A stretch of 33,005 bases of DNA from a bacterium (lineage in GTDB: Bacteria > SZUA-79 > Acidulodesulfobacterales > Acidulodesulfobacteraceae): positions 1 to 33,005 of the forward strand of contig JAKAKK010000038.1 of NCBI GenBank assembly GCA_021813525.1, read 5' to 3'. Shown here one piece after another: positions 17,115 to 25,610 of this stretch. A program made the position numbers and the translations under genes. Within the stretch, counting starts at the first letter, position 1, and each line of letters opens with the position of its first letter. The notes under the pieces are model-generated. The model saw only the letters and a list, made by a program, of their open reading frames with translations, was not told the origin of the DNA and searched no databases.

Positions 17115-17153
17115 AAACCCGTAATTTAAAATATTTTAAATTACGGGTTTTTT
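17115..17153 (+). terminator. Rho-independent terminator of the sulfur module
   Basis: A long perfect stem (17117-17131 pairs with 17134-17148) includes ACCCG/CGGGT at its base and runs straight into a T tract (17148-17153). It lies 41 nt after the DsrE-like gene and before pheS, marking the end of the module. Because the stem is symmetric with an A run on its 5' side, it could also terminate on the opposite strand. Confidence 0.85.
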
Positions 17154-17174
17154 ATAGATAAGGCAAATTCACGC

Positions 17175-17203
17175 TTGAAAATTTATATAAAAAGATTAAT
17201 AAT
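17175..17203 (+). promoter_or_regulatory. Candidate promoter giving a near-leaderless pheS mRNA
   Basis: TTGAAA (17175-17180), 17-bp spacer, AATAAT (17198-17203). The predicted start is about 17210, only a base or two before the pheS ATG at 17212. No Shine-Dalgarno sequence precedes that ATG, which fits leaderless translation. Confidence 0.4.
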
Positions 17204-17211
17204 ATATCGAT

Positions 17212-18246
17212 ATGAATAATGAACCTGAAATTATAAGCGAAATAAATAAAATTTCGGAAGATGCCGAAAAACTTCTTAATTCTTCAAACAATTTAGACGA
17301 GTTAGAGAGCAGGTTTCGTAATTTTGCCGGCAAAAAAAGTAAAATCGCCGCGATATTGCATAATATTCATCTATATTCAGCGGAAGAAAAGAAAATTATC
17401 GGCTCTAAATCGAATGAAGTCAAAAACCGGATAGAGAACATTTATAACAGTAAAAAAGATGAACTTTCAATTGCCGAACGCGGCAGGTTTTTAAGCGGAC
17501 GCGGTATCGATTTGACTATTCCGGGCAATTATATAGAAATAAGGCATAAGCATCCTATAACCGCAGTTTTAGAAGAAGCATCCGATTTTTTTACTTCGAT
17601 GGGTTTCGAGATAGTCGAAGGTCCTGAAATTGAAACTACCTATTATAATTTTGATGCCCTTAATATACCGGCTGAGCATCCCGCAAGAGACGTTTGGGAT
17701 ACTTTTTATCTTCTTAACGGAATGGTTCCGAGAACACATACGTCAAGCGTTCAGGCAAGGACTCTTGAAAAAAAACAGCTTCCCCTAAGGGTAATTGCGC
17801 CAGGCAGATGCTACAGGTACGAAGCGGTAGATGCGACCCACCTTTTTATGTTTAATCAAATGGAAGGGCTTTTTGTCGATAAAAACGTAAAACTTTCGGA
17901 TTTAAAAGGGATACTGGAAGAAACCGTGCGGCATCTTCTCGGCGCAAGGAAAACCCGCTTTAGGCCGGCTTTTTATCCTTTCGTAGAACCGGGATTAGAT
18001 TTAGATATAGAGTGCGTATTTTGCGGCGGAAAAGGTTGCGGGGTATGTAAGAATACGGGATGGATAGAAGTAATTCCATGCGGAATGGTTCATCCTAACG
18101 TTTTTAAATACGCGGATATCGATCCCAAAGAATATAAAGGTTTTGCATTTGGAATGGGATTCGACAGAATCGTAATGCTGAAATATAATATTAACGACCT
18201 CAGGTTGCTTTATCAGGGAAACCTAGATATCCTTAAACAGTTTTGA
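17212..18246 (+). CDS. pheS: Phenylalanine-tRNA ligase alpha subunit
   Basis: PheS is the catalytic subunit of the cytoplasmic alpha2-beta2 enzyme that charges tRNA-Phe. The 344-residue length is normal. The N-terminal coiled-coil (ISEINKISEDAEKLL onward) precedes the class II core with EGPEIETTYYNFDALNIP, the motif 2 region RTHTSSVQAR and PGRCYRYEAVDATH, and motif 3 in GMGFDRIVMLKY. A CxxC pair (ECVFCGGKGCGVC) lies near the C-terminus as in many PheS proteins. No earlier or later ATG fits the family start. It ends 5 nt from the convergent helicase gene. Unusually, pheT is not adjacent but 3.7 kb downstream. Confidence 0.97.
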   Translation: MNNEPEIISEINKISEDAEKLLNSSNNLDELESRFRNFAGKKSKIAAILHNIHLYSAEEKKIIGSKSNEVKNRIENIYNSKKDELSIAERGRFLSGRGIDLTIPGNYIEIRHKHPITAVLEEASDFFTSMGFEIVEGPEIETTYYNFDALNIPAEHPARDVWDTFYLLNGMVPRTHTSSVQARTLEKKQLPLRVIAPGRCYRYEAVDATHLFMFNQMEGLFVDKNVKLSDLKGILEETVRHLLGARKTRFRPAFYPFVEPGLDLDIECVFCGGKGCGVCKNTGWIEVIPCGMVHPNVFKYADIDPKEYKGFAFGMGFDRIVMLKYNINDLRLLYQGNLDILKQF

Positions 18247-18251
18247 CAATT

Positions 18252-20342
18252 TTAATCTATTAAGAACTCCGATATTTCTCCCGAATAAGTAATAAAAATT
18301 TTTTCCTTAGCTCTTGAAGCGGCAACGTAAAATAGTTTAGCCTCATCGTTTTGGCCGGTTTTAAGTTCGGCATTTTTTCCTAAAAATTCGATGAAAGGAT
18401 GCTTTAAGGCATCCCGCGACCTATTTGCCGTCGATACGCTTTTCAAATGCGGTATATTACCCTGCGTTACGTTTGCTATAAACACGGCGTCGAATTCAAG
18501 CCCTTTGCTCCGGTGTATAGTTCCTATAAATCCGCCGCCGTTACGAGAATAACTATTATCGGGATAAATTCCTCCGATAATAGTTTCAAAATACTCGGCT
18601 TCCCTTTGCGTCCTTGCCAAAATAGCGGCGGATTTTCCTTGCGAAATCAATTTGTTGAACATTTTTTTAATAAATTCCGTTTCCGCATTTTTATTTTTAA
18701 ATCTTAAAACATTAACGGGATTACTTTTACTCACAAGCGCCGTCGGTTCGCCGTTTCCTGTTTTCGCCGTTAATTTTTTAGGATACCTGAAAGCAATTTT
18801 ATTTATTATCGAATTACAGAAATCGACGATTTTATAATGCGACCTGAAATTATTTTGCAGGACAAAGACTTTTCCGGAAGGGAAAAATAGGTCGAAGAAT
18901 AATATGTTAAAAGAATCGCCGCCGTTAAATCCGTATATTGCCTGGTCGTCGTCGCCGGCATACATGACTGCGCCCCTTGCAAAATCTATTTTTTTAATTA
19001 TATAGTCGCTCAAAAAATCTAAATCTTGATATTCGTCTATAAGTATATATTTGAACCGCGAAGCGATTTCTAATACGATATCGTTATTTCTGAAAAGTTC
19101 TATAACGTATAAAATAATCTCGTCGTAAGATATAAAAGCTCTGTCCGCGGTTTCACCGAAATTATCGCGGTTTTCGTTAATTAAAGGCGGGGATTTAAAT
19201 CCCAGGTCTTTATAAAATTCTTTTATTATGGAATAAAAGAAACTGTGATATGTAAAAATATTTGAAATCTTACCGCCTATTAAATTATTTTTAATCCCTT
19301 TGGACCGCAAGCACGATGCAATTCTATTTTTTATTTCTATTGCCGCATTATTTGTAAATGTTAAAATTACTATAGAATCCGAAGGAATAAAATTTAAAAG
19401 GTATAAAAATTTATTCACTATAATTTTAGTCTTTCCGGAACCCGCTCCCGCAATAATAAGTTGAGGCGAGAATATTTCTTTTACAGATATATCCTGAATA
19501 ACGCTTATTTTGTCGAAAGCCGTTTTATTTGCCGAGGTTTTATTATATCGGCAATTAATAATAGATTTGCGCATATTTCTGGAAGTTCCGAGAAATATTT
19601 TAATTTTATTAATTAATTCATCGGGATAAAAATAAATATCCGTTAAAGTAGCATTTATAGATATGCCGTTTTTTGAAATAAATTCTCCGTTTGAAGCGGT
19701 ATTCATTCTAAAAGGAACAGCCGCTATTTTAATTTCAAATCTTTTATCGTTGGAAAAAAACAGATACGGCTTACCGCAATTTTCCGAAGGAGCTTTTTTA
19801 ATGTAAAACCCTAAAGCATTAATTTTAAGGATAAAGTTAGCCATGGAAGATGTATGGCCTCCGTGTTTTCCGCTATATATCATTCTGGTTTCCGTCAGAA
19901 AGGTTAAGCGAGTTTTGTAAACATCCAAAATCATATATTCGGGGGAATTTTTAGCGTAATTTAAATATAAAGAAAAAACATCGTCGATTCCGGAATCCTT
20001 ATCGGTTCTTAAGCAGAAAACAACGGGGCTGTTTATAACAAAATCACAAACGGCATTTAATAATGCGGCATCCGACAGGCATTTTATTTCTACGTCCTCC
20101 AGCATAATGAACTTTGCGGATAAAAATCCTGCAATATCTTTAAAAGGAAAGCCTAACGGAGATGCTATGCCGCCGTTAAAATTAAAATAGGTTTTTAAGG
20201 CTTTAAAAGAATATAATTTATAATCATTTTTAAATTCCGCGGCCATTTTTATAAAATCTTCCTTATCAGATTCGGAATAAATCATAGTTCCTATATAACA
20301 GGACAGATTAAAATTGAAATTTTTAAAATAAAGATTTATCAT
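18252..20342 (-). CDS. UvrD/Rep-like superfamily 1A helicase with an unrecognised N-terminal domain
   Basis: A 696-residue protein. The C-terminal 400 residues contain all SF1A helicase motifs: I AGAGSGKT (298-305), Ia TFTNNAA (328-334), Ic TYHSF (364-368), II LIDEYQD (434-440), III YAGDDDQAIYGF (461-472), IV NNFRSH (497-502), V GTIHRSKGLEF (607-617) and VI FYVAASRAKE (671-680). Only about 30 residues separate the IVa region (LARTQRE) from motif V. The large 2B subdomain of UvrD/Rep/PcrA is therefore absent. Residues 1-290 match no domain I know and contain GKHGGHTSSM and several cysteines, but no nuclease motif. It lies divergent to a ComF-like gene and dprA, suggesting a role in DNA processing. 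Motor assignment is firm, biological role open. Confidence 0.85.
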   Translation of the reverse strand: MINLYFKNFNFNLSCYIGTMIYSESDKEDFIKMAAEFKNDYKLYSFKALKTYFNFNGGIASPLGFPFKDIAGFLSAKFIMLEDVEIKCLSDAALLNAVCDFVINSPVVFCLRTDKDSGIDDVFSLYLNYAKNSPEYMILDVYKTRLTFLTETRMIYSGKHGGHTSSMANFILKINALGFYIKKAPSENCGKPYLFFSNDKRFEIKIAAVPFRMNTASNGEFISKNGISINATLTDIYFYPDELINKIKIFLGTSRNMRKSIINCRYNKTSANKTAFDKISVIQDISVKEIFSPQLIIAGAGSGKTKIIVNKFLYLLNFIPSDSIVILTFTNNAAIEIKNRIASCLRSKGIKNNLIGGKISNIFTYHSFFYSIIKEFYKDLGFKSPPLINENRDNFGETADRAFISYDEIILYVIELFRNNDIVLEIASRFKYILIDEYQDLDFLSDYIIKKIDFARGAVMYAGDDDQAIYGFNGGDSFNILFFDLFFPSGKVFVLQNNFRSHYKIVDFCNSIINKIAFRYPKKLTAKTGNGEPTALVSKSNPVNVLRFKNKNAETEFIKKMFNKLISQGKSAAILARTQREAEYFETIIGGIYPDNSYSRNGGGFIGTIHRSKGLEFDAVFIANVTQGNIPHLKSVSTANRSRDALKHPFIEFLGKNAELKTGQNDEAKLFYVAASRAKEKIFITYSGEISEFLID

Positions 20343-20390
20343 ATTATAGATTAAATTATTCTAATTTCTTTAAAATCTGATATTTAAATA

Positions 20391-20978
20391 ATGGCCGGAA
20401 AATATAATAATATCTATGCCGATAAAAACGGGGAATATTTTTATCTTAAGGACTATATTCCCAAAAATAAAAAAGCGCAGCCGGATGAAGATGCCGTTAA
20501 ACATTCCGAGTATATATTAAAATACAAAAAAGGAGATCCCGGGATAACGGCTTATTTCGCCAAAATTTTAAATAATATTATATATAATTATTTTTATTTT
20601 TACGATTTGATTCTTCCGGTTCCTCCAAGCAATTCCTATTTAGATGTTTATTCGAATGCGCTTGTTTGTTCATATATTTCGGCGTTGGGAACCGTCAACA
20701 CTCTTGAAGGGGCGATAGTGTGCGATATGGGACATAAACCCGGGCACATCGGAGATATCGAGTCTAAAAAAAAGGATTTAGCGCATATTTCGGTCGCGGA
20801 TAGATACAACTTTGAAGAGAAAAACATAATAATTCTGGACGATATTTTGACTACCGGAAAGACATTTGCCCGTATAAAATATGCCTTATTAAAAAAAGGC
20901 GCAAATACCGTTACGGGGTTGTTTCTCGGTAAAACATGTTCTGCCAGCGGTTTCGGAGTAGAGGATATTAATGGATGA
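20391..20978 (+). CDS. Phosphoribosyltransferase-fold protein (ComF-like)
   Basis: A 195-residue protein with a type I phosphoribosyltransferase fold. The PRPP-binding loop is IIILDDILTTGKT (146-158) with the acidic pair D150-D151. LILPVPPSN (73-81) matches the strand and turn that open the ComF core. The zinc-finger cysteines at the N-terminus of canonical ComF are missing, and the region 1-60 is unrelated. It overlaps dprA by 8 nt, and a ComF-DprA pairing fits DNA uptake or recombination. A purine salvage enzyme is possible but less likely, since the sequence around the loop is diverged. Start at the ATG has no clear ribosome site. Confidence 0.72.
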   Translation: MAGKYNNIYADKNGEYFYLKDYIPKNKKAQPDEDAVKHSEYILKYKKGDPGITAYFAKILNNIIYNYFYFYDLILPVPPSNSYLDVYSNALVCSYISALGTVNTLEGAIVCDMGHKPGHIGDIESKKKDLAHISVADRYNFEEKNIIILDDILTTGKTFARIKYALLKKGANTVTGLFLGKTCSASGFGVEDING

Positions 20979-21963
20979 TTTAATATGCACTCTTGCGCTG
21001 AAGAAGATAAAAGGTCTTCAGAATCAGCATATATTTTTTTTATTGAAGACGTTTAAGAATCCATGCGAAATTTTTAGCGCGGAAAAGTCCGATTTTATGA
21101 GAGCCGGATTAAAAGCCGAATATATAAAAATTTTAACAAATTCAAGAATAATAAGGACTGCATTCTTCGATGCTATTAAAGAAATAGAAGAAGCTTCTAA
21201 AAACGATATTAAAATTATTACTTTTAATTCCGTTTTATATCCTTCCAATTTAAGGCTTATAAAAACAAAACCTCCTATTTTATACTATAAAGGAATACTA
21301 AAGGAAAACTTAAGATTTGCGGCGGCGGTCGTCGGACAGAGGAAACCGCCGGATTATGCGTTGGAACTTGCAAAAAATATTACTATAAAGTTATGTTCAT
21401 ACGGTTATTCAGTAATAAGCGGACTTGCAACGGGAATAGACGCGGCGGCGCACAAAACTGCGTTAAAAAATAACGGATATACCGTTGCTTATATAGGCTC
21501 CGGTTTGCTTTCGCCTCCGTATCCGCCGGAAAACAGAGACCTTTATAACGAAATTATATTAAACGGCGGAGCTGTAGTTTCGGAACTGCCTTTGCATGAA
21601 AAAATATCTTCTAAAAATTTAATCGCGAGGGACAGACTGCAAAGCGGTTCGGGACTTGGAACGTTTGCCGTGTCTTCGCCGATAAAAAGCGGAACTATGA
21701 AAACGTGCAGTTTTTCTATAAAGCAGAAAAGACCCGTTTTTGTGCCGGAATATAATCTGGAACTTATGAATTCCCAAGATAATATGGGCTTAAAATCTCT
21801 TTTCGGAGGATTAGGGGTTTCGGGTTTAAAGTTAAATAAAGATTTTTCTTTCGATATAACGGAAGCCGCCGAAGAGATGACGCAGGTATATAATAAAATA
21901 TACTCCGAAAAATTTGACGAAGACGATTTATCGGCTCAGCCGGGCTTATTTGATTTTATTTAA
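20971..21963 (+). CDS. dprA: DNA-processing protein DprA (variant)
   Basis: DprA binds incoming single-stranded DNA and loads RecA during transformation. The 330-residue protein has a short N-terminal helical part (HhH/SAM-like, 1-70). The Rossmann-like core follows, with AAVVGQRKPPDYA (118-130), SGLATGIDAAAHKTAL (150-165), VAYIGSGLLSPPYPPENRDL (172-191) and SELPLHEKIS. The usual RNRxIAGLS segment reads IARDRLQSGSGLG (218-230), followed by SGTMKT instead of SGxLxTA. This belongs to a less common DprA branch or is diverged here. The C-terminal winged helix seen in longer family members is not evident. It overlaps the ComF-like gene and ends 32 nt before pheT. Confidence 0.85.
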   Translation: MDDLICTLALKKIKGLQNQHIFFLLKTFKNPCEIFSAEKSDFMRAGLKAEYIKILTNSRIIRTAFFDAIKEIEEASKNDIKIITFNSVLYPSNLRLIKTKPPILYYKGILKENLRFAAAVVGQRKPPDYALELAKNITIKLCSYGYSVISGLATGIDAAAHKTALKNNGYTVAYIGSGLLSPPYPPENRDLYNEIILNGGAVVSELPLHEKISSKNLIARDRLQSGSGLGTFAVSSPIKSGTMKTCSFSIKQKRPVFVPEYNLELMNSQDNMGLKSLFGGLGVSGLKLNKDFSFDITEAAEEMTQVYNKIYSEKFDEDDLSAQPGLFDFI

Positions 21964-21995
21964 TAGATTTTTTATAAAAAAGGAGGAATTTTAAA

Positions 21996-24434
21996 TTGAA
22001 AGTTAGCTTGAACTGGCTTAAGGAATTTGTAAATTTTAATACGGACGCCGAAAAAATAGCAAATCTTTTAAACACCAGAACAATGGAAGTGGAAAAATTT
22101 TTTCCTTATTTTTCGCAAAAAAAATCGTTTCAAAATATAGTAGTGGGAGAAATTAAAAGCATAACGGAGCATCCGTCGAGCGATAAGTTCGGCATTGCGG
22201 AAGTTTACGGCGGAGAAACCGTCGGAACTAAAAAAATAGTTTTTACAAAAGAAGGGCTCGATATAAAAGTCGGAGAGAAGCCTTTAATCGCTACAAAAGG
22301 AACAGTCTTTGAACACGGTTTAAAGATAAGGGATAAAGCTATATTCGGCGTAATTTCGGAAGCGGCTTTCTGTTCAGAAAAAGATTTAGGCATGCAGTTG
22401 AACGTATCTTCGATAATAAAGTTTCCTTTTGAAAAAATAGGCAGAACGGCTTACGATATTTTTGAATTAAACGATGCCGTTTTGGAATTCGACCTTGAGC
22501 CTAACAGACCGGATTTATTCGGCGTTTTGGGATTTGCCTACGAATTATCCGCTATATTGGATAAAGTTCCGGTTTTACCCGAACTTTACGGCGGCATCGA
22601 ATTTGAGCCTACAGGGAAATTTTCATCCAAGGAAAGCGAATTAGCAGTGAATGTAGAAAATAAAGACTTGGTTCCGTCCTATATCGCGGTTAAGATTTCA
22701 GGCGTAAAAATAAAGGAATCGAGCATGGATATTAAAAATAAATTGCTCAAGGGCGGTATCAGGCCTATCAATAATATAGTGGATCTAACCAATATCGTTA
22801 TGCTTGAAACGGCTCAACCCCTCCATGCATTCGATGCGGGAAAACTGGACGGCGGTAAGATTATCTCAAGGCATGCCAAAGAAGGCGAATCGGTTATTTC
22901 TATCGACGGCAAGGAAAGAAAATTATCCGGCTCGGATATCGTTATAGCCGATAAAAATAAGATTATTGCCATTGCCGGAGTTATGGGTTCATCGAACAGC
23001 GAAATCGACGAAAATACCGCCGATATTATAGTCGAAGCGGCAAATTTCAACATGTCGAGCGTAAGAAAAACATCAAGAACTCTATCCCTAAGAACGGATG
23101 CTTCGACGCGCTTTGAAAAAGGACTTCATCCGTCTTTAAGCGTATTCGGAATAAGGCGTTTTTTACATCTTCTCGATAAATACGCCGCAGGTTTTAACGT
23201 TTCCTGCCATGCCTACGATATAAATGAATTCGGCAGACCGAAAATTTATGAAATAAAATTAAATGATTTGTCCGATTTTCTTGGAGATTCTGCCGTAAAA
23301 AATAAAGCATCCCGTTTTTTATCGCGGCTTGGATATGAAATTATAGATAATAAATCTGAAAATGCAGGAGGCGGGGAAAGCATATCGGTTTTGCCGCCTT
23401 TTTTCAGAAGCGATATAACCGAAGACGTGAATATTTACGAGGACGTATTCAGAATTTACGGTTACGATAATATTAAATCTTCCGTTCCATCCGGCATTTT
23501 AAGGCCGCCCCAAAAGAATCCGAACTTCGAAACATCGATGTTTTTCAGAAATTTATTAAGGTGCAACGGATTTATCGAGATTATTTCTCCATCGCTTACC
23601 GGAGAAAAAGAGATAAATATTTCAATAGCGGGTGGCGATAAAACCGGAGTCCTGGAGCTTAAAAATCCCGTATCCAAGGATTATTCTTTTTTTAGAATCA
23701 GTATAATACCGGATTTATTAAAGGCGGTATCGCAAAATTCTAAAAAATATAAAAATATCAAAATATTTGAAATTGGAAAGATTTATTTAGGAGAGGGATC
23801 CGGCGGATATCCGGTTGCGGAAAAAAACATTTTATGCGGAATCGTTTGCACGGGAATCAAGCATTCGAGCCGCGAGACAGAATTTTATAACGGAAAAGGC
23901 GTAGCGGAACTTTTGCTTAAAGAATCGGGTATTAAAAAATTTGCGTTCAATAAAGCCGATGCGAATGCGTTTTATAATGAAAATACGGCCTTAGAGATTT
24001 TAATAGCTAAAAATAGAGCAGGTATTTTTGGTGAAATAAAAAAAGAAATTCTTGACGAGTTCAAGATAGAGCATAAAATTTTTGCATTCGAGTTCTATAT
24101 CGATTTTATAAAAGATTTTATTTCCGGTAAAAAGTCTTTTATCCAGCCTAATAAATATCCTGAAATAGAGCAGGATATTTCTATTATTGCCGACTCAGGC
24201 ATCGAATATGCTACCGTTGAAAAATTCATCAGAGGTTTTTCTGCACTTATCAAAAACATAAGATTGGTCGAAGTTTATACCGGAAAGCAGATAGAAGAAG
24301 GTAAAACATCTTTTCTTATAAGATATGACGCAATAGCGGAAGACAGAACTCTTACCATGGAAGAAGTTAATTTATTAAGGGACGGCCTGCTGAAAGAGTT
24401 GAACGTCCGTTTCGGAATCACCCTGAGAAGTTAA
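21996..24434 (+). CDS. pheT: Phenylalanine-tRNA ligase beta subunit
   Basis: PheT is the large non-catalytic subunit of phenylalanyl-tRNA synthetase; it edits mischarged Tyr-tRNA and binds tRNA. The 812-residue length is typical. Order of domains: N-terminal helix (KVSLNWLKEFV), EMAP-like OB fold (about 40-150, with ISEAAFCSEKDLGM), B3/B4 editing domain (about 200-400, with PINNIVDLTNIVMLETAQPLHAFD in two parts), B5 domain, and a catalytic-like core. The C-terminal FDX-ACB anticodon-binding domain is about 720-812. The start is TTG at 21996, supported by AGGAGG at 21981-21986. No nearer ATG fits the family N-terminus. It is probably translated with dprA rather than with pheS. Confidence 0.96.
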   Translation: MKVSLNWLKEFVNFNTDAEKIANLLNTRTMEVEKFFPYFSQKKSFQNIVVGEIKSITEHPSSDKFGIAEVYGGETVGTKKIVFTKEGLDIKVGEKPLIATKGTVFEHGLKIRDKAIFGVISEAAFCSEKDLGMQLNVSSIIKFPFEKIGRTAYDIFELNDAVLEFDLEPNRPDLFGVLGFAYELSAILDKVPVLPELYGGIEFEPTGKFSSKESELAVNVENKDLVPSYIAVKISGVKIKESSMDIKNKLLKGGIRPINNIVDLTNIVMLETAQPLHAFDAGKLDGGKIISRHAKEGESVISIDGKERKLSGSDIVIADKNKIIAIAGVMGSSNSEIDENTADIIVEAANFNMSSVRKTSRTLSLRTDASTRFEKGLHPSLSVFGIRRFLHLLDKYAAGFNVSCHAYDINEFGRPKIYEIKLNDLSDFLGDSAVKNKASRFLSRLGYEIIDNKSENAGGGESISVLPPFFRSDITEDVNIYEDVFRIYGYDNIKSSVPSGILRPPQKNPNFETSMFFRNLLRCNGFIEIISPSLTGEKEINISIAGGDKTGVLELKNPVSKDYSFFRISIIPDLLKAVSQNSKKYKNIKIFEIGKIYLGEGSGGYPVAEKNILCGIVCTGIKHSSRETEFYNGKGVAELLLKESGIKKFAFNKADANAFYNENTALEILIAKNRAGIFGEIKKEILDEFKIEHKIFAFEFYIDFIKDFISGKKSFIQPNKYPEIEQDISIIADSGIEYATVEKFIRGFSALIKNIRLVEVYTGKQIEEGKTSFLIRYDAIAEDRTLTMEEVNLLRDGLLKELNVRFGITLRS

Positions 24435-24440
24435 AAAAAA

Positions 24441-24469
24441 TTGCATTTTTAACAAAAAAAAAATATAAT
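24441..24469 (+). promoter_or_regulatory. Consensus sigma-70 promoter before rseP
   Basis: TTGCAT (24441-24446), exactly 17 bp, then a perfect TATAAT (24464-24469). The predicted start is near 24476, leaving a very AT-rich leader of about 54 nt before rseP. It begins 6 nt after the pheT stop. Confidence 0.6.
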
Positions 24470-24529
24470 AAAATATATTAATATTGGAAAAAAATAAAAA
24501 TTTTTAATAATAATAAATAAAAATAAATT

Positions 24530-25609
24530 ATGATTAACGGAATTATTTACGACATCGCTGCTTTTCTCATTGTAATAAGCATAATCGTCCTTATCCACGA
24601 GTTCGGACATTTCATAGTCGCAAAAAAAATGGGCGTCAAAGTGGAAAAGTTCTCTTTAGGTTTCGGCCCTAAGGTTTTCGGAAGGCAAATCGGAGAAACG
24701 GAATATGTTATTTCCGCACTTCCCTTAGGGGGATACGTTAAACTCCTCGGCGAAGACCCTTCTGAGGATCTGCCTCCGGAAGATCAAAAACGCTCCTACA
24801 GCAATCTGCCGCCTTATAAAAAGTTTTTAATTATTTTTTTCGGACCATTTTTTAATTTCGTGTTAGCCGCCGTCATATTTACCGTTATTTTTATGGGAGG
24901 CAAACCGGTTTTAAAGCCGGTTATAGGCGGGGTCATGAAAGGTATGCCTGCTGTAAAAGCCGGCCTGAAAAAAGGCGATATCGTTACAAGCATTAACGGA
25001 ATAAAGATTAATTCGTGGGCGGCTTTGTCGAAATATATAGAAAAATTCGGCAAGAATAAAATAACTTTAGTAATCAAAGAAAATAACCTGAATAAAAAAG
25101 TGGTTTTAAAACCGGAATTGACTTCTGGTTTAAACATTTACCAGCAGAAGATAAAAAGATATATTATAGGAATAACACCTTCCAGCAAAGCCGTTTTTTA
25201 CAAACACACCGGTTTATTAAATTCTTTTTACTCCGCCGTAAAAGAAATCTGGTTTGTTATATACATCACGGTAGTAAGCCTTTTTTATCTAATAGCCGGA
25301 AAACTTCCGGCGAGCGATCTGGGCGGGCCTATAATGATAGCCCAGCTTTCCGGAAGAGCGGCAAGCCTCGGCGTTTCAGGTTTCTTTTATTTCATAGCGT
25401 TTATAAGCGTTAATATAGGGCTTGTAAATTTATTTCCCATACCAGCGTTGGACGGGGGACATTTATTATTCTCTTTTATAGAAATGGTAAAGAGGGGGCC
25501 TTTAAGCGTTAAATTTCAGGAAACTGCGGCAAAAGTCGGATTTGCGCTTTTAATTATGCTTCTGCTGTTCGTTTCTTATAACGACATAATAAGAGTTATA
25601 AAAACATAA
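24530..25609 (+). CDS. rseP: Site-2 intramembrane zinc protease RseP
   Basis: RseP cleaves membrane-bound anti-sigma factors and remnant signal peptides in the inner membrane. The 359-residue protein has HEFGH (23-27) in the first membrane helix as zinc site, followed by the family-typical GPKVFG and YVISALPLGGYVKLLGED. One PDZ domain is about 125-200 (GMPAVKAGLKKGDIVTSING); E. coli RseP has two. The second zinc-ligand helix is LVNLFPIPALDGGHLLF. No ribosome site is visible in the A/T-only leader. The gene is 1 nt from tsaB, so both share a transcript. The anti-sigma substrate is not in the window. Confidence 0.94.
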   Translation: MINGIIYDIAAFLIVISIIVLIHEFGHFIVAKKMGVKVEKFSLGFGPKVFGRQIGETEYVISALPLGGYVKLLGEDPSEDLPPEDQKRSYSNLPPYKKFLIIFFGPFFNFVLAAVIFTVIFMGGKPVLKPVIGGVMKGMPAVKAGLKKGDIVTSINGIKINSWAALSKYIEKFGKNKITLVIKENNLNKKVVLKPELTSGLNIYQQKIKRYIIGITPSSKAVFYKHTGLLNSFYSAVKEIWFVIYITVVSLFYLIAGKLPASDLGGPIMIAQLSGRAASLGVSGFFYFIAFISVNIGLVNLFPIPALDGGHLLFSFIEMVKRGPLSVKFQETAAKVGFALLIMLLLFVSYNDIIRVIKT

Positions 25610-25610
25610 A

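Noticed and set aside
14025-17153. The sulfur module considered as an island inserted at tRNA-Leu
   Set aside because: No repeat of the tRNA 3' end was found at the far side and there is no integrase; codon style looks like the neighbours.
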